NCBI RefSeq assembly: GCF_001571225.1 | Contig: NZ_BCTJ01000033.1 | Location: forward strand, 1 to 40,202 | Length of the DNA stretch: 40,202 nucleotides | Reading direction: 5' to 3' | From: Hydrogenophaga palleronii NBRC 102513 | GTDB taxonomy: Bacteria > Pseudomonadota > Gammaproteobacteria > Burkholderiales > Burkholderiaceae_C | Shown: positions 18,047 through 26,484 of the stretch, piece by piece | Layout of the letters: the number at the start of each line of letters is the position of its first letter | Position numbering within the stretch: the stretch's first letter is position 1 | Notes under the pieces: model-generated | What the model was told of the DNA's origin: nothing | The model's input: only the letters and a program-made list of their open reading frames with translations | Databases searched by the model: none | Translations under genes and position numbers: made by a program

Positions 18047-19024
18047 ATGCACATCCTCCTCACCGGCGCGGCCGGCTTCATCGGTGCGCACACCGCCCAG
18101 CGCCTGCTGGCGCGGGGTGACACGGTGCTCGGCATCGACAACCTCAACAGCTACTACGCCGTCGCGCTGAAACAGGCGCGGCTGGCGCCGCTGCTGGCGC
18201 AGGCCGGGTTTTCATTCGAGCCACTCGACGTGGCGGACCGCGCGGCCATGGCAGCGCTGTTTGCACGCCAGCGTTTTGACGCCGTGGTGCACCTGGCGGC
18301 GCAGGCCGGTGTGCGGTACTCCATCACCCACCCCGAGGCCTACCTCGACAGCAACCTCACCGGCTTCGGCCACATCCTGGAAGGCTGCCGCGCGCAAGGG
18401 CTCGGCCATCTGGTCTACGCGTCCAGCTCCAGCGTGTACGGCGGCAACACCAAGATGCCGTTCGAGGAAAGCGATCCGGTGGACCACCCGGTGAGCCTGT
18501 ACGCGGCAACCAAAAAAGCCAACGAGCTGATGGCGCACACCTACAGCCATCTCTACCGGCTGCCCACCACCGGCCTGCGCTTCTTCACGGTGTACGGCCC
18601 CTGGGGCCGGCCCGACATGGCCTACTTCAGCTTCACCCGGGCGGTGCTGGAAGGTCGGCCGATCCAGGTCTTCAACCACGGCCACATGAAGCGCGACTTC
18701 ACCTACATCGACGACATCGTCGAAGGCCTGCTGCGCGTGCTCGACAAACCCGCCACGGCCGAAAAGGCGGGGGGCGCGCCCTGCCGCGTCTTCAACATCG
18801 GCAACCAGGACCCGGTGGCGCTGATGGAGTTCATCGGCTGCATCGAGCAGGCACTGGGCCGCGAGGCGATCAAGGAATTCCTGCCGATGCAGGATGGCGA
18901 CGTGCCCGCCACCTATGCCAGCACCGAGGCCTTGCAGCGCTGGGTCGGTTTTGCACCATCGACCCCGCTGCAGGACGGCATCCACCGCTTCGTGCGCTGG
19001 TACCGCGATTACCACGCGGTCTGA
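18047..19024 (+). CDS. NAD-dependent epimerase, UDP-glucuronate 4-epimerase type
   Basis: A 325-aa extended short-chain dehydrogenase/reductase. The NAD-binding glycine motif GAAGFIG is at residues 7-13, and the catalytic pair is Y152 and K156 in LYAATKKANE, with ASSSSVYGG (125-133) supplying the Ser. The pattern FFTVYGPWGRPDMA followed by NHGHMKRDFTYIDDIVEG is typical of UDP-glucuronate/UDP-galacturonate 4-epimerases (CapI/LspL group), which feed surface polysaccharide synthesis. It ends nine bases before the convergent stop of a tyrosine phosphatase, a family also often linked to polysaccharide export. No other polysaccharide genes are nearby, so the role stays general. Confidence 0.88.
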   Translation: MHILLTGAAGFIGAHTAQRLLARGDTVLGIDNLNSYYAVALKQARLAPLLAQAGFSFEPLDVADRAAMAALFARQRFDAVVHLAAQAGVRYSITHPEAYLDSNLTGFGHILEGCRAQGLGHLVYASSSSVYGGNTKMPFEESDPVDHPVSLYAATKKANELMAHTYSHLYRLPTTGLRFFTVYGPWGRPDMAYFSFTRAVLEGRPIQVFNHGHMKRDFTYIDDIVEGLLRVLDKPATAEKAGGAPCRVFNIGNQDPVALMEFIGCIEQALGREAIKEFLPMQDGDVPATYASTEALQRWVGFAPSTPLQDGIHRFVRWYRDYHAV

Positions 19025-19033
19025 GCCGAGGCC

Positions 19034-19510
19034 TCAGTTCAGGCTGGCGGCCACGCGGTCCAGCACACCGTCGCTGCCGAGCTCGCACAGGCCGAGCACG
19101 TCCTCGAAGACCTGCATGTTGTTGTAGTACGGGTCGGGCACTTCCTGCTCGCCCTCCACGCCCGCGTAGGCCAGGAACAGGTGCAGCTTGTGCTGGTGTT
19201 CGGGCGGGCATGCGGCACGCAGGTCGGCCAGGTTGCGCGCGTCCATCGCGAGGATCAGGTCGAACTGTTCGAAGTCTTCCTCGCGCACGCGGCGCGCGCG
19301 CTCCTGATCGATCTGGGGATAACCGTGCGCCCGCGCGACCTCGATCGCGCGCGCATCGGCCTTTTCGGTGGCGCGTCCGGCGTAGGTGCCGGCCGAGTCC
19401 ACAGCAATCGATTCGGCGAGCATGCGCCGGCTGATGCCGGCCTGCATCACGCTGGAAGCCATAGGCGAACGGCAGATGTTGCCCATGCAGACGACAAGAA
19501 TTCGGAACAT
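19034..19510 (-). CDS. Low-molecular-weight protein tyrosine phosphatase
   Basis: A 158-aa cytoplasmic phosphatase. The active-site loop C8-MGNIC-R14-S15 is complete, and the general acid D126 lies in VPDPYYNN. Length is standard for the class. Homologues dephosphorylate tyrosine kinases that control exopolysaccharide export, as in the Wzb/Wzc pair; no kinase is visible here. The ATG at 19510 has no Shine-Dalgarno but is preceded by a TACCCT box at seven bases, with a TG extension. The stop codon is nine bases from the convergent epimerase stop, and two terminators insulate it from hns upstream. Confidence 0.92.
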   Translation of the reverse strand: MFRILVVCMGNICRSPMASSVMQAGISRRMLAESIAVDSAGTYAGRATEKADARAIEVARAHGYPQIDQERARRVREEDFEQFDLILAMDARNLADLRAACPPEHQHKLHLFLAYAGVEGEQEVPDPYYNNMQVFEDVLGLCELGSDGVLDRVAASLN

Positions 19511-19517
19511 ACGGATG

Positions 19518-19526
19518 AGGGTATCA
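19518..19526 (-). promoter_or_regulatory. Extended -10 box TGA-TACCCT, 7 bases before the phosphatase start
   Basis: On the minus strand TGATACCCT is followed by seven bases and the ATG at 19510. The TGn extension can compensate for a missing -35. No ribosome-binding site lies between box and start. Confidence 0.5.
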
Positions 19527-19533
19527 AAGAGAA

Positions 19534-19551
19534 AGCCCGCACTGGGCGGGC
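19534..19551 (-). terminator. Second of two tandem terminators after the H-NS gene
   Basis: GCCCGC (19535-19540) pairs with GCGGGC (19546-19551) around a five-base loop. Read on the minus strand it is followed by TTTC and a T-rich run. It acts as a back-up to the hairpin at 19561 and separates hns transcription from the phosphatase gene. Confidence 0.65.
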
Positions 19552-19560
19552 CTTCGAAAG

Positions 19561-19583
19561 AAAACCCGCTGGGGGCGGGCTTT
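19561..19583 (-). terminator. First of two tandem terminators after the H-NS gene
   Basis: CCCGC (19565-19569) and GCGGG (19575-19579) form the stem, flanked by AAA and TTT that extend it. On the minus strand the hairpin is followed by TTTTCTTT, a standard rho-independent layout about 40 bases after the hns stop. Confidence 0.75.
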
Positions 19584-19620
19584 GTGCACGGAGCGACCCG
19601 GGGGCCGTCCGGCTTTGAAT

Positions 19621-19932
19621 TTAGATCAGGTAGCTGTCCAGGCTCTTGCCCGAGGCCAGCACTTCACGCACCCACTCCGGCTTGCGACCCGGGCCCCCGG
19701 CCCACAGTTCGCCATTCGGACCACGGTACTTGGCCGGGGCGCTGGATTTGGATTTGCCCGCCTTTTTGGCCACGCCGGCACCCGCGCCGCCCAAATCGGC
19801 TGCGGTGATGCCGAATTGTTTCATTTTGGATTTGATGTCCGCAATGACCGCCGAAAGTTCGTCCTTACGCGCTTGCTCAGCCTGTGCCATCAGGCTTTGT
19901 GCCTGTGCCATGAGTTCGGAATAACTTGCCAT
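19621..19932 (-). CDS. H-NS family histone-like nucleoid-structuring protein
   Basis: A 103-aa nucleoid protein. Residues 1-45 form a helical oligomerisation region with heptad character, 46-67 are a Gly/Ala/Lys linker, and the C-terminal DNA-binding domain (68-103) contains KYRGPNGELWAGGPGRKPEW, the short betaproteobacterial version of the H-NS loop that enters the minor groove of AT-rich DNA. Members of this family silence horizontally acquired DNA. The ATG at 19932 has an AGAGGA about ten bases upstream. It lies 76 bases downstream of rluC on the same strand and is followed by two tandem terminators. Close relatives are often annotated as H-NS histone family proteins. Confidence 0.93.
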   Translation of the reverse strand: MASYSELMAQAQSLMAQAEQARKDELSAVIADIKSKMKQFGITAADLGGAGAGVAKKAGKSKSSAPAKYRGPNGELWAGGPGRKPEWVREVLASGKSLDSYLI

Positions 19933-20008
19933 GTGAATAATCCTCTTTTTGAAATGCCTGAATCACCCGTTAAAACGGTTTCTCTGCCAACGACGCAGGG
20001 AGCTGATT

Positions 20009-20992
20009 CTAATGTGCGGCACTCCAGGGCTTCAACTCCAATGGCAATTCAGCCTGCAGTTCGAGGGGTAAATTGGTGACAGGATGTTTCACCCGCAGGC
20101 GCCATGCGTGCAGGAACATGCGCTTCAATCCGGCGCGCGCCAATTGCCGGTTGAGTTCGAAATCACCGTATTTGTCGTCGCCGGCAATCGGGCAACCGGC
20201 GCTGGCCAGGTGCACCCGGATCTGGTGGGTGCGGCCGGTCTTGATCGTCACCTCCAGCAGGCTGAAGCCGTCTGGCGCCGCGCCAGCGAGCACCGCTGGC
20301 GCCGCAAAACGCTGCGCCACCTTCACCAGCGTGACCGAGCGCATGCCGTCCGGGTCGTCCTTGCCCGTCACCCGCACCCGCCGTTCGCCATCCGGCAACA
20401 GGTATTTGTGCAGCGGCTGGTCGAGCACTTTCTGGCGTTCCGGCCAGGCGCCCTTGACCAGCGCCAGATAGGTTTTGCCGGTTTCACGCTCGCGGAATTG
20501 GTCCTGCAAGGCTTTCAGTGCGCTCTTCTTTTTGGCAATCAACAGCAGGCCGCTGGTTTCGCGGTCGAGGCGATGCACCAATTCGAGGCATTTGGCCTGC
20601 GGGCGCGCTTGCCGCATTTGTTCGATGACGCCGAAACTGACACCGCTACCACCGTGCACCGCGACCCCCGCCGGCTTGTCGATTGCCAGAAAGGCCTCGT
20701 CTTCGAAAACCAGCGGGAATTCGCGCGGCGGTGCCGGGTTGGCCACCTTCTCCTCCGCCCGTTCGGACAAGCGGATCGGCGGGATGCGCACCACGTCGCC
20801 GCTGGCGACACGGTCGTCGACGCCCACCCGGCCCTTGTTCCGGCGCACCTCACCCGAACGGATGATGCGGTAGATGTGTGATTTGGGCACGCCCTTGAGC
20901 GTGCGGATGAGGAAGTTGTCCAGACGCTGTCCCGCGGACTCTTCGTCCACCGTGAGGTGTCGGACTTCCCCCGGTGGCAGGGTGCTGGTCAT
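20009..20992 (-). CDS. rluC: 23S rRNA pseudouridine synthase RluC
   Basis: A 327-aa RluA-family enzyme that makes pseudouridine in 23S rRNA (positions 955, 2504 and 2580 in E. coli). An N-terminal S4 RNA-binding domain covers about residues 20-80, followed by the catalytic domain with HRLDRETSG and the catalytic aspartate D143. The motifs GRTHQIRVHLA and GCPIAGDDKYGD near residues 246-272 are also diagnostic. The divergent pairing with rne supports RluC over RluD, since rluC and rne are neighbours in many proteobacteria. Start is the ATG at 20992. Slightly long N-terminus, otherwise ordinary. Confidence 0.94.
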   Translation of the reverse strand: MTSTLPPGEVRHLTVDEESAGQRLDNFLIRTLKGVPKSHIYRIIRSGEVRRNKGRVGVDDRVASGDVVRIPPIRLSERAEEKVANPAPPREFPLVFEDEAFLAIDKPAGVAVHGGSGVSFGVIEQMRQARPQAKCLELVHRLDRETSGLLLIAKKKSALKALQDQFRERETGKTYLALVKGAWPERQKVLDQPLHKYLLPDGERRVRVTGKDDPDGMRSVTLVKVAQRFAAPAVLAGAAPDGFSLLEVTIKTGRTHQIRVHLASAGCPIAGDDKYGDFELNRQLARAGLKRMFLHAWRLRVKHPVTNLPLELQAELPLELKPWSAAH

Positions 20993-21032
20993 GGATGCGA
21001 ATTAAGGCCCCCACGGCGGGCGGCGAGCTGAC

Positions 21033-21038
21033 TATAAT
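21033..21038 (+). promoter_or_regulatory. Consensus -10 box (TATAAT) of rne
   Basis: A perfect TATAAT stands about 550 bases upstream of the rne start codon in otherwise GC-rich DNA. The matching -35 is poor. Transcription from here would give a very long leader, as known for rne in other proteobacteria. Read on the other strand, the same region offers a TATAGT that could serve rluC. Confidence 0.6.
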
Positions 21039-21044
21039 GCGCCA

Positions 21045-21585
21045 CACCCGTCGTGTGCCGTAAGTGATTGATTTGCCTTGAGTTTAAGGCAGTCACCCAA
21101 GGCCAGGGACCGCAGCTTGCAAGGCAAGGCGTCCGGCGGGGTGTTGGTTGCCACCCGCAGCACCCGGGTCTGGCGCCGCTTCCTGAGGCATTCAACGCGA
21201 ATCCAGGCACGGCACCAGGCAGGCTGACGCCGCGGGCGAATCCGCTGAAGAAACGCGAACCCGAATACGGAATACCCCAATCGCCCAGCCTGCCACACGC
21301 AGGCTGGGTGAGGACAAAGTGAAAAACACAGAGAGACTTCCCGGTCCCATGTCGACGACAGCCGTCCGGCCCTCCCTGTTCACCCAACTCCACGCGCCTA
21401 CGCCCTGACCTGGCGGTTCGACGCGGCACCCCGGTGCCCGCCTGTGTTGAACGCTTTCCCCGCACCGCGGGTCATCGGCTCTCCGGCAATTCCTCCCCTC
21501 GTTCGCGCTTTCCGCTGGTTCACGGCAGGTTGGCGCTCGGGCCCCACGGCCTGCGCGTCCTTGTGTTTGAACGAAGGAACGCATC
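21045..21585 (+). other. Long 5' leader of rne with a strong hairpin
   Basis: About 540 bases with no supported gene; the short open frames on both strands lack family features and ribosome sites. The strongest structure is a perfect 10-bp stem, CCCAGCCTGC (21284-21293) pairing with GCAGGCTGGG (21299-21308) around CACAC. Further short GC-rich inverted repeats lie around 21135-21180. E. coli rne has a 361-base leader whose hairpins let RNase E cleave and autoregulate its own mRNA. By analogy this leader may serve the same purpose, but no sequence homology is claimed. Confidence 0.55.
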
Positions 21586-24500
21586 ATGAAACGCATGCTG
21601 ATCAACGCCACGCAGGCCGAAGAGCGCCGGCTGGCGATTGTGGACGGGCAGAAACTGCTCGACTACGAAATCGAAATCGAAGGGCGCGAACAGCGCAAGG
21701 GCAACATCTACAAGGCGGTCGTCACCCGCGTCGAACCGTCGCTGGAAGCCTGCTTCGTCGACTACGGCGAAGAGCGCCACGGCTTCCTGCCGTTCAAGGA
21801 AATCTCGCGCCAGTACTTCGCGGCGGGTGTGTCGGTCAACCAGGCCCGCATCAACGACGTGATCAAGGAAGGCCAGGAACTGCTGGTCCAGGTTGAAAAA
21901 GAAGAGCGCGGCAACAAGGGCGCGGCCCTGACCACCTTCGTGAGCCTGGCCGGCCGCTACGTGGTGCTGATGCCCAACAACCCGCGCGGCGGCGGCGTGA
22001 GCCGTCGCATCGAAGGCGAAGACCGCCAGGAACTCAAGCAGGCCCTCGACCAGCTCGAGTACCCCAACGGCATGAGCATCATCGCGCGCACCGCCGGCAT
22101 CGGCCGCGACGCGCCCGAGCTGCAGTGGGACCTGAACTACCTGCTCAAGCTCTGGAACGCCATCGACGGCGCCGCCAAGGGTGGCAAGGGCGCCTACCTG
22201 ATCTACCAGGAATCGAGCCTGGTGATCCGCGCCATCCGCGACTACTTCAACAGCGACATCGGCGAGATCCTGATCGACACCGACGACATCTTTGAACAGG
22301 CGCACCAGTTCATGAGCCACGTGATGCCCGAGCACGGGCACCGCGTGAAGCGCTACCGCGACGACGCACCGCTGTTCTCGCGCTTCCAGATCGAGCACCA
22401 GATCGAAACCGCCTACAGCCGCACGGTCAACCTGCCCTCGGGCGGCGCCATCGTGATCGACCAGACCGAAGCACTGGTCGCGGTGGACGTGAACTCGGCA
22501 CGCGCCATCAAGGGCGGCGACATCGAAGAAACCGCCACCCGCACCAACCTCGAAGCCGCCGACGAAGTGGCGCGCCAGGCCCGCCTGCGCGACCTCGGTG
22601 GCCTGGTGGTGATCGACTTCATCGACATGGAAGAGTCGAAGAACCGCCGCGAAGTGGAAAACCGCCTGCGCGACGCACTGCGCCAGGACCGCGCCCGTGT
22701 GCAGTTCGGCGCCATCAGCAAGTTCGGCCTGCTCGAAATGAGCCGCCAGCGCCTCAAGCCCGCGCTCAACGAAGGTGCGTCCATCCCCTGCCCGCGCTGC
22801 GGTGGCTCGGGCCACATCCGCGACACCGAAAGCTCGGCGCTACAGATCCTGCGCATCATCCAGGAAGAGTCGCTCAAGGACAGCACGGCCGCCGTGCTGG
22901 TGCAGGTGCCGGTCGAAGTGGCCAGCTTCCTGCTCAACGAGAAGCGCACCGAAATCACCAAGATCGAGCTCAAGCAGCGCGTCAGCGTGCTGCTGGTGCC
23001 GAACAAGTCGCTCGACACGCCCAACTACAAGCTTGAGCGCCTCAAGCACGACGACCCGCGCCTGGACAACCTCGACGCGAGCTACAAACTGGCCGACGAG
23101 GAAGACGACGTGGCCAGCTTCACGCGCCGCAGCCAGGAACGCACCAACAAGCAGGAACCGGTAATCAAGGGCGTGCTGCCCGACGGTCCGGCCCCGGTCG
23201 CCGCACCCCGGCCCGAAACGCCGGTGGCACCCGTTGCCGCCAAGCCGGTCGCCGCGACCAAGCCGGTGCAAGCCGCTCCGGCCCCCGTCCCGGCGGAAAA
23301 AGGTTTCTTCGGCTGGCTCAAGAGCCTGTTCGCCGCCGATCCCGCTCCGGCCAAGCCGGTGGCACCCGCGCCTGCCGCGGCACCGGCCGCCAAGAGCGGT
23401 GGCCGCGAGGAGCGCCAGGAAGGCCGCCGTGAAGGCGGTGGCCGCGGCCGCGGTGGCCGTGGTGGCGCCGAAGGCCGCAACGGTTCGCGTGAAGGCCGTG
23501 AAGGTGGTCGCGAAGGCGGCAACCGCAACGGTGGCCGCAACGGCGAAGGCCGCGCGGTCGAGGCCCGTGCCGATGGTGGCCGCGTGGAAGGCCGCAACAA
23601 CGAGAGCCGCGGCGAAGCCCGTCGGGGTGAAGCGCGTGGCGAAGGCCGTGCCGACAACCGCGGTGAAGGCCGTGGCGAGGGTCGCAACGAAGCGCGCGGT
23701 GAAGGCCGCAACAACGAAGGCCGCAGTGGCGAGCCACGCGGTGAAGGCCGCGGCCGCCGCGACGGTGGTCGCCGCGATGCAGCCGTTGCTGCCGCCGAAG
23801 GCAACGTCAACGCCTTGCCGCTGGAGAACAACGCGGCAGCCACCGGCGACGCGCCCGAGGCGGTCGAAGGCCAGCAGCCCCGCCGCGAGCCGCGTGAACC
23901 GCGCGAGCGCCGCCCACGCGGTGGTGCCGACAACCGCCGCCGCCAGGGTGGCGCCGAAGGCCAGGACGCGCCGCGCGCCGACGCCACCGATGCCCCTGCA
24001 GCAGACGCACCTGTCAACACCGAGGGCGTGAACGAAGCCGGTGAAGCACCGCGCGAAGGCGATGCCGAAAACGGTGCACCACGCGGCAACCGCGAGCGCC
24101 GTGGCCGCGACCGTTACGGCCGCGACCGCCGCGAACGCGCACCGCGCGAAGGCGTGGCCGAAGGCGAAGATAACGCCAACGCAACCAGCCAGCCCGACGC
24201 AGCGCCCGAGCGCAGCACGCCCGTGGCCGATGCGCCAGTGGTGGCCGATGCCCCGTCCCACGACGAAGCCCCGGTGCGCAGTTACTTCAGCATGCCCACC
24301 GACAACCCGGTGGCCCTGGTCACGCCGGCGGCGATGACCGCTGCCCTGGCGGAAGAACCCGCTCCGGTGGCCGCACCGGCTCCGGTTGCGGCACCAGTGG
24401 CGGCGCCCGCCGCAGAGGCCCCTGTGGCTGCTGCAGCACCAGTGGCCGCTCCGGCCCCGCGCGCCGAAGCGCGTCCTGCGCCAGTGGCTGCTCCCGCGCC

Positions 24501-24780
24501 CGTGGCACCGGCGCCCGCTGCAGTGGGTCTGCCCAAGGTGCAGGCCTTCCAGCTGTCGATCGACGACCTGCACCAGGTGGCGCAAGCCAGCGGCCTGGAG
24601 TGGGTGAACTCCAACCCCGAGAAGGTCGCCCAGGCCCAGGCCGCCATCGCCGCCGAGCCCAAGCCCGTGCACGTGCCGCGCGAGCCGCTGCCGCGCGTGG
24701 TGCTGGACGAAGGCCCGCTGGTGCTGGTGGAAACGCGCAAGGACCTGCGCGACATGAAGCTGCCGTTCGAGAACACCTGA
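21586..24780 (+). CDS. rne: Ribonuclease E
   Basis: A 1064-aa endoribonuclease, the scaffold of the RNA degradosome and an rRNA/tRNA processing enzyme. The catalytic N-terminal half (about 1-520) has the S1 domain, the magnesium-binding D301 and D344 (E. coli D303 and D346) and the zinc-link CPRCGG with C402 and C405. Residues 574-582, FFGWLKSLF, closely match the amphipathic membrane-targeting helix of E. coli RNase E, in the same position. From 606 to 731 runs an RG/EG-rich tract, probably RNA-binding and disordered; Pro/Ala-rich linkers follow, and a conserved-looking module (about 981-1064) ends in KLPFENT. An AAGGA seven bases before the ATG at 21586 fixes the start. It is divergent from rluC, with a long leader and a strong terminator. 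Confidence 0.97.
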   Translation: MKRMLINATQAEERRLAIVDGQKLLDYEIEIEGREQRKGNIYKAVVTRVEPSLEACFVDYGEERHGFLPFKEISRQYFAAGVSVNQARINDVIKEGQELLVQVEKEERGNKGAALTTFVSLAGRYVVLMPNNPRGGGVSRRIEGEDRQELKQALDQLEYPNGMSIIARTAGIGRDAPELQWDLNYLLKLWNAIDGAAKGGKGAYLIYQESSLVIRAIRDYFNSDIGEILIDTDDIFEQAHQFMSHVMPEHGHRVKRYRDDAPLFSRFQIEHQIETAYSRTVNLPSGGAIVIDQTEALVAVDVNSARAIKGGDIEETATRTNLEAADEVARQARLRDLGGLVVIDFIDMEESKNRREVENRLRDALRQDRARVQFGAISKFGLLEMSRQRLKPALNEGASIPCPRCGGSGHIRDTESSALQILRIIQEESLKDSTAAVLVQVPVEVASFLLNEKRTEITKIELKQRVSVLLVPNKSLDTPNYKLERLKHDDPRLDNLDASYKLADEEDDVASFTRRSQERTNKQEPVIKGVLPDGPAPVAAPRPETPVAPVAAKPVAATKPVQAAPAPVPAEKGFFGWLKSLFAADPAPAKPVAPAPAAAPAAKSGGREERQEGRREGGGRGRGGRGGAEGRNGSREGREGGREGGNRNGGRNGEGRAVEARADGGRVEGRNNESRGEARRGEARGEGRADNRGEGRGEGRNEARGEGRNNEGRSGEPRGEGRGRRDGGRRDAAVAAAEGNVNALPLENNAAATGDAPEAVEGQQPRREPREPRERRPRGGADNRRRQGGAEGQDAPRADATDAPAADAPVNTEGVNEAGEAPREGDAENGAPRGNRERRGRDRYGRDRRERAPREGVAEGEDNANATSQPDAAPERSTPVADAPVVADAPSHDEAPVRSYFSMPTDNPVALVTPAAMTAALAEEPAPVAAPAPVAAPVAAPAAEAPVAAAAPVAAPAPRAEARPAPVAAPAPVAPAPAAVGLPKVQAFQLSIDDLHQVAQASGLEWVNSNPEKVAQAQAAIAAEPKPVHVPREPLPRVVLDEGPLVLVETRKDLRDMKLPFENT

Positions 24781-24784
24781 ACGT

Positions 24785-24825
24785 AGAGCCCCGGGTCCAC
24801 CGCCGGTGACGGCGTGGACCCGGGC
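24785..24825 (+). other. GC-rich hairpin just after rne
   Basis: CCCGGGTCCACCGCC pairs with GGCGTGGACCCGGG, with one bulged base, around a short loop immediately after the rne stop. It has no U-tract, so it is probably a 3'-end stabilising structure upstream of the true terminator. Confidence 0.5.
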
Positions 24826-24837
24826 AACACATCAGGC

Positions 24838-24876
24838 AAAAAGGCCGGTCGGGAGAGATTCCCGACCGGCCTTTTT
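24838..24876 (+). terminator. Rho-independent terminator of rne
   Basis: GGCCGGTCGGG (24843-24853) pairs perfectly with CCCGACCGGCC (24861-24871) around a seven-base loop, preceded by an A-run and followed by TTTTT. About 60 bases downstream of rne. The A/T flanks make it potentially active in both directions. Confidence 0.9.
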
Positions 24877-25094
24877 CCTTTTGTTCGGGTCTGCCAGAGC
24901 GCTGCGGTGCGCCGTTCACAGCGCGGCGTCAACGCCGCAGCGACGGTGCTGGCTCCACCCTAGCAACAGGCTGCCCTCCTCCACACGGCGGCTACCGCCG
25001 TCGCATCGCCGCGTTGTTCGGCTCGAGAACAGCAAACGGAGCCCAGGGGTTGGCCGTCGACAACGGCGCGGGCACAGGCAGCACCACAGGCAGT
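24877..25094. other. Gene-free stretch between two related terminators
   Basis: About 220 bases with no convincing gene. It holds two perfect small palindromes: GCGGCGT-CA-ACGCCGC (24923-24938) and ACGGCGG-CTA-CCGCCGT (24985-25001). It is bracketed by two terminators of closely related sequence. It could simply be a buffer between convergent transcription units, or host a small RNA; no promoter is clear. Confidence 0.4.
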
Positions 25095-25131
25095 AAAAAG
25101 GCCGATCAGGAACACGCCCGATCGGCCTTTT
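25095..25131. terminator. Bidirectional terminator between rne and hemY
   Basis: GGCCGATCAGG (25100-25110) pairs with CCCGATCGGCC (25117-25127), with one mismatch, around AACACG. A-run on the left and T-run on the right, so it can stop the minus-strand hem operon (hemY ends at 25180) and read-through from rne. Confidence 0.85.
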
Positions 25132-25179
25132 CATATTCCGTCTGCCGCAGCACCGCGAGCGCCCCGCAGCGCAAGGTGT

Positions 25180-26484
25180 TCAGTCCAGCAGCGCCGCCCG
25201 CTTCCAAGCCGCGGCCGCAGCCGCTGCATCGTCTCGCTCTTCGGCCAGTTGCGCCAGGGCGCGCCAGGTGCGGCGCAACAGGGCCGGATCGATCAGGCTG
25301 TGGCTGGCCATACCCAGCATCTGCGCGGCCTTGCCCCAGAGCTGGCGCTGCATGCAGGCCTGGCCCGCGAGGTATTGCAGAAAGGCGTTCTGCGGCCACT
25401 CGCGCTGCAGGTGTTCCAGGCGTGCCAGGCCGGCTGCGTCGAGCTCGCCCAGGCCCGGCTCCTGTGCCAGCACCAGCTGGCGCTGCTGGGCCACGTCCAG
25501 GGCGCCGAAGTCGGCCCACAAAGGTTCGAGCCAGGCGCGCACGCGTGCATGCACCACCTGACGGTCTGCCGGCTCGAGGCTGGCCGGCGCGAGCTGGTTG
25601 GCGCGCCGTGCGGCGGCCAGCACGATCTCGGGCATGGCGCGTTCGCTCGTGTCCAGCCCCTGCCAGACGCTTTCGAGCTGTGCCAGATCGTGCGCCTCGC
25701 GCAGCGCGTCCAGCGCCAGGCCACGCACGATGCTGCTGGAGGCCTCGGCCGAGAAGGCGCGGTGCTTGGCCAGCAGGCGCGCAGTTTCCAGCGCTTCATG
25801 GGTATCACCGCCGAGGCGGGCCACACGCAGCTTCAGGCGCAGCGCCTGGATGCGCCGGCCCGCGCCCTGCGGCAGTTCGGCCAGACGGCTGCGCGCGGCA
25901 TCGGGGTTGCGGTCTTCCACCGCCCAGCGCACCGCGCGCAGCAATGCGCCTTCGTGTGCCTCGGGTGCGCTCTTCGCGAGTGCAGGGCTGAGCGCGGCCT
26001 GCAGGTGCTGGTCGCGCCGTTCGTGGTTCTGCAGGGCCTGTGCGCTCTCGGCAACCAGCAGGTGGGCCAGCAACTGCAGTTGGTCGCGGCGCGGCCAGTG
26101 GCCGGGTGGCACGCCCTTGAGCTGGTCCAGCGCCTGCTGGGCCGAGGCCTGCGCGCGCACGAAACGGCCCGCGAGCTGGTGCGACAGGGCGTCCATCACG
26201 GCGCCGACCACACTGCGTTCCACCTGCTGGCTGCGCCAGCGCTGTGCCTGGGCCGGTAGGTCGCGCAGCAGCGACAAAGCGCGCAGCGCAGCGTGCAGCA
26301 CCACGAAGCCGACGATCAGGCAGAAGACGACGAAGTTGAAGGAAACGTCAAAACGGTACGGCGGCCAGAACAGGGTGAGCGTGGACTCGTTGTGCCCCAC
26401 CAGCAGCGCCAGCGCAACCGCCAGTGCGGCCAGGCCGAGCAACCAGAAAACGCTGCGCATGGCGCCACCAAAACGCGCAGCCAT
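25180..26484 (-). CDS. hemY: HemY-type TPR membrane protein of the hem operon
   Basis: A 434-aa inner-membrane protein. Two N-terminal hydrophobic helices (about 11-30 and 49-70) flank FWPPYRFDVSFN, as in proteobacterial HemY, and are followed by an alpha-helical TPR-like domain to the C-terminus. This HemY is not protoporphyrinogen oxidase; its role in haem metabolism is poorly defined. The ATG at 26484 shares one base with the hemX stop (TGATG). A second ATG at residue 9 (MRSVFWLL) is possible. It is the last gene of hemC-hemD-hemX-hemY and ends about 50 bases from a bidirectional terminator. Confidence 0.88.
   Translation of the reverse strand: MAARFGGAMRSVFWLLGLAALAVALALLVGHNESTLTLFWPPYRFDVSFNFVVFCLIVGFVVLHAALRALSLLRDLPAQAQRWRSQQVERSVVGAVMDALSHQLAGRFVRAQASAQQALDQLKGVPPGHWPRRDQLQLLAHLLVAESAQALQNHERRDQHLQAALSPALAKSAPEAHEGALLRAVRWAVEDRNPDAARSRLAELPQGAGRRIQALRLKLRVARLGGDTHEALETARLLAKHRAFSAEASSSIVRGLALDALREAHDLAQLESVWQGLDTSERAMPEIVLAAARRANQLAPASLEPADRQVVHARVRAWLEPLWADFGALDVAQQRQLVLAQEPGLGELDAAGLARLEHLQREWPQNAFLQYLAGQACMQRQLWGKAAQMLGMASHSLIDPALLRRTWRALAQLAEERDDAAAAAAAWKRAALLD

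Noticed and set aside
22840..24672. 610-aa open frame antisense to the 3' part of rne
   Set aside because: Ala/Gly/Arg/His-rich mirror of the RG- and PA-rich tract; no start context and no family features.
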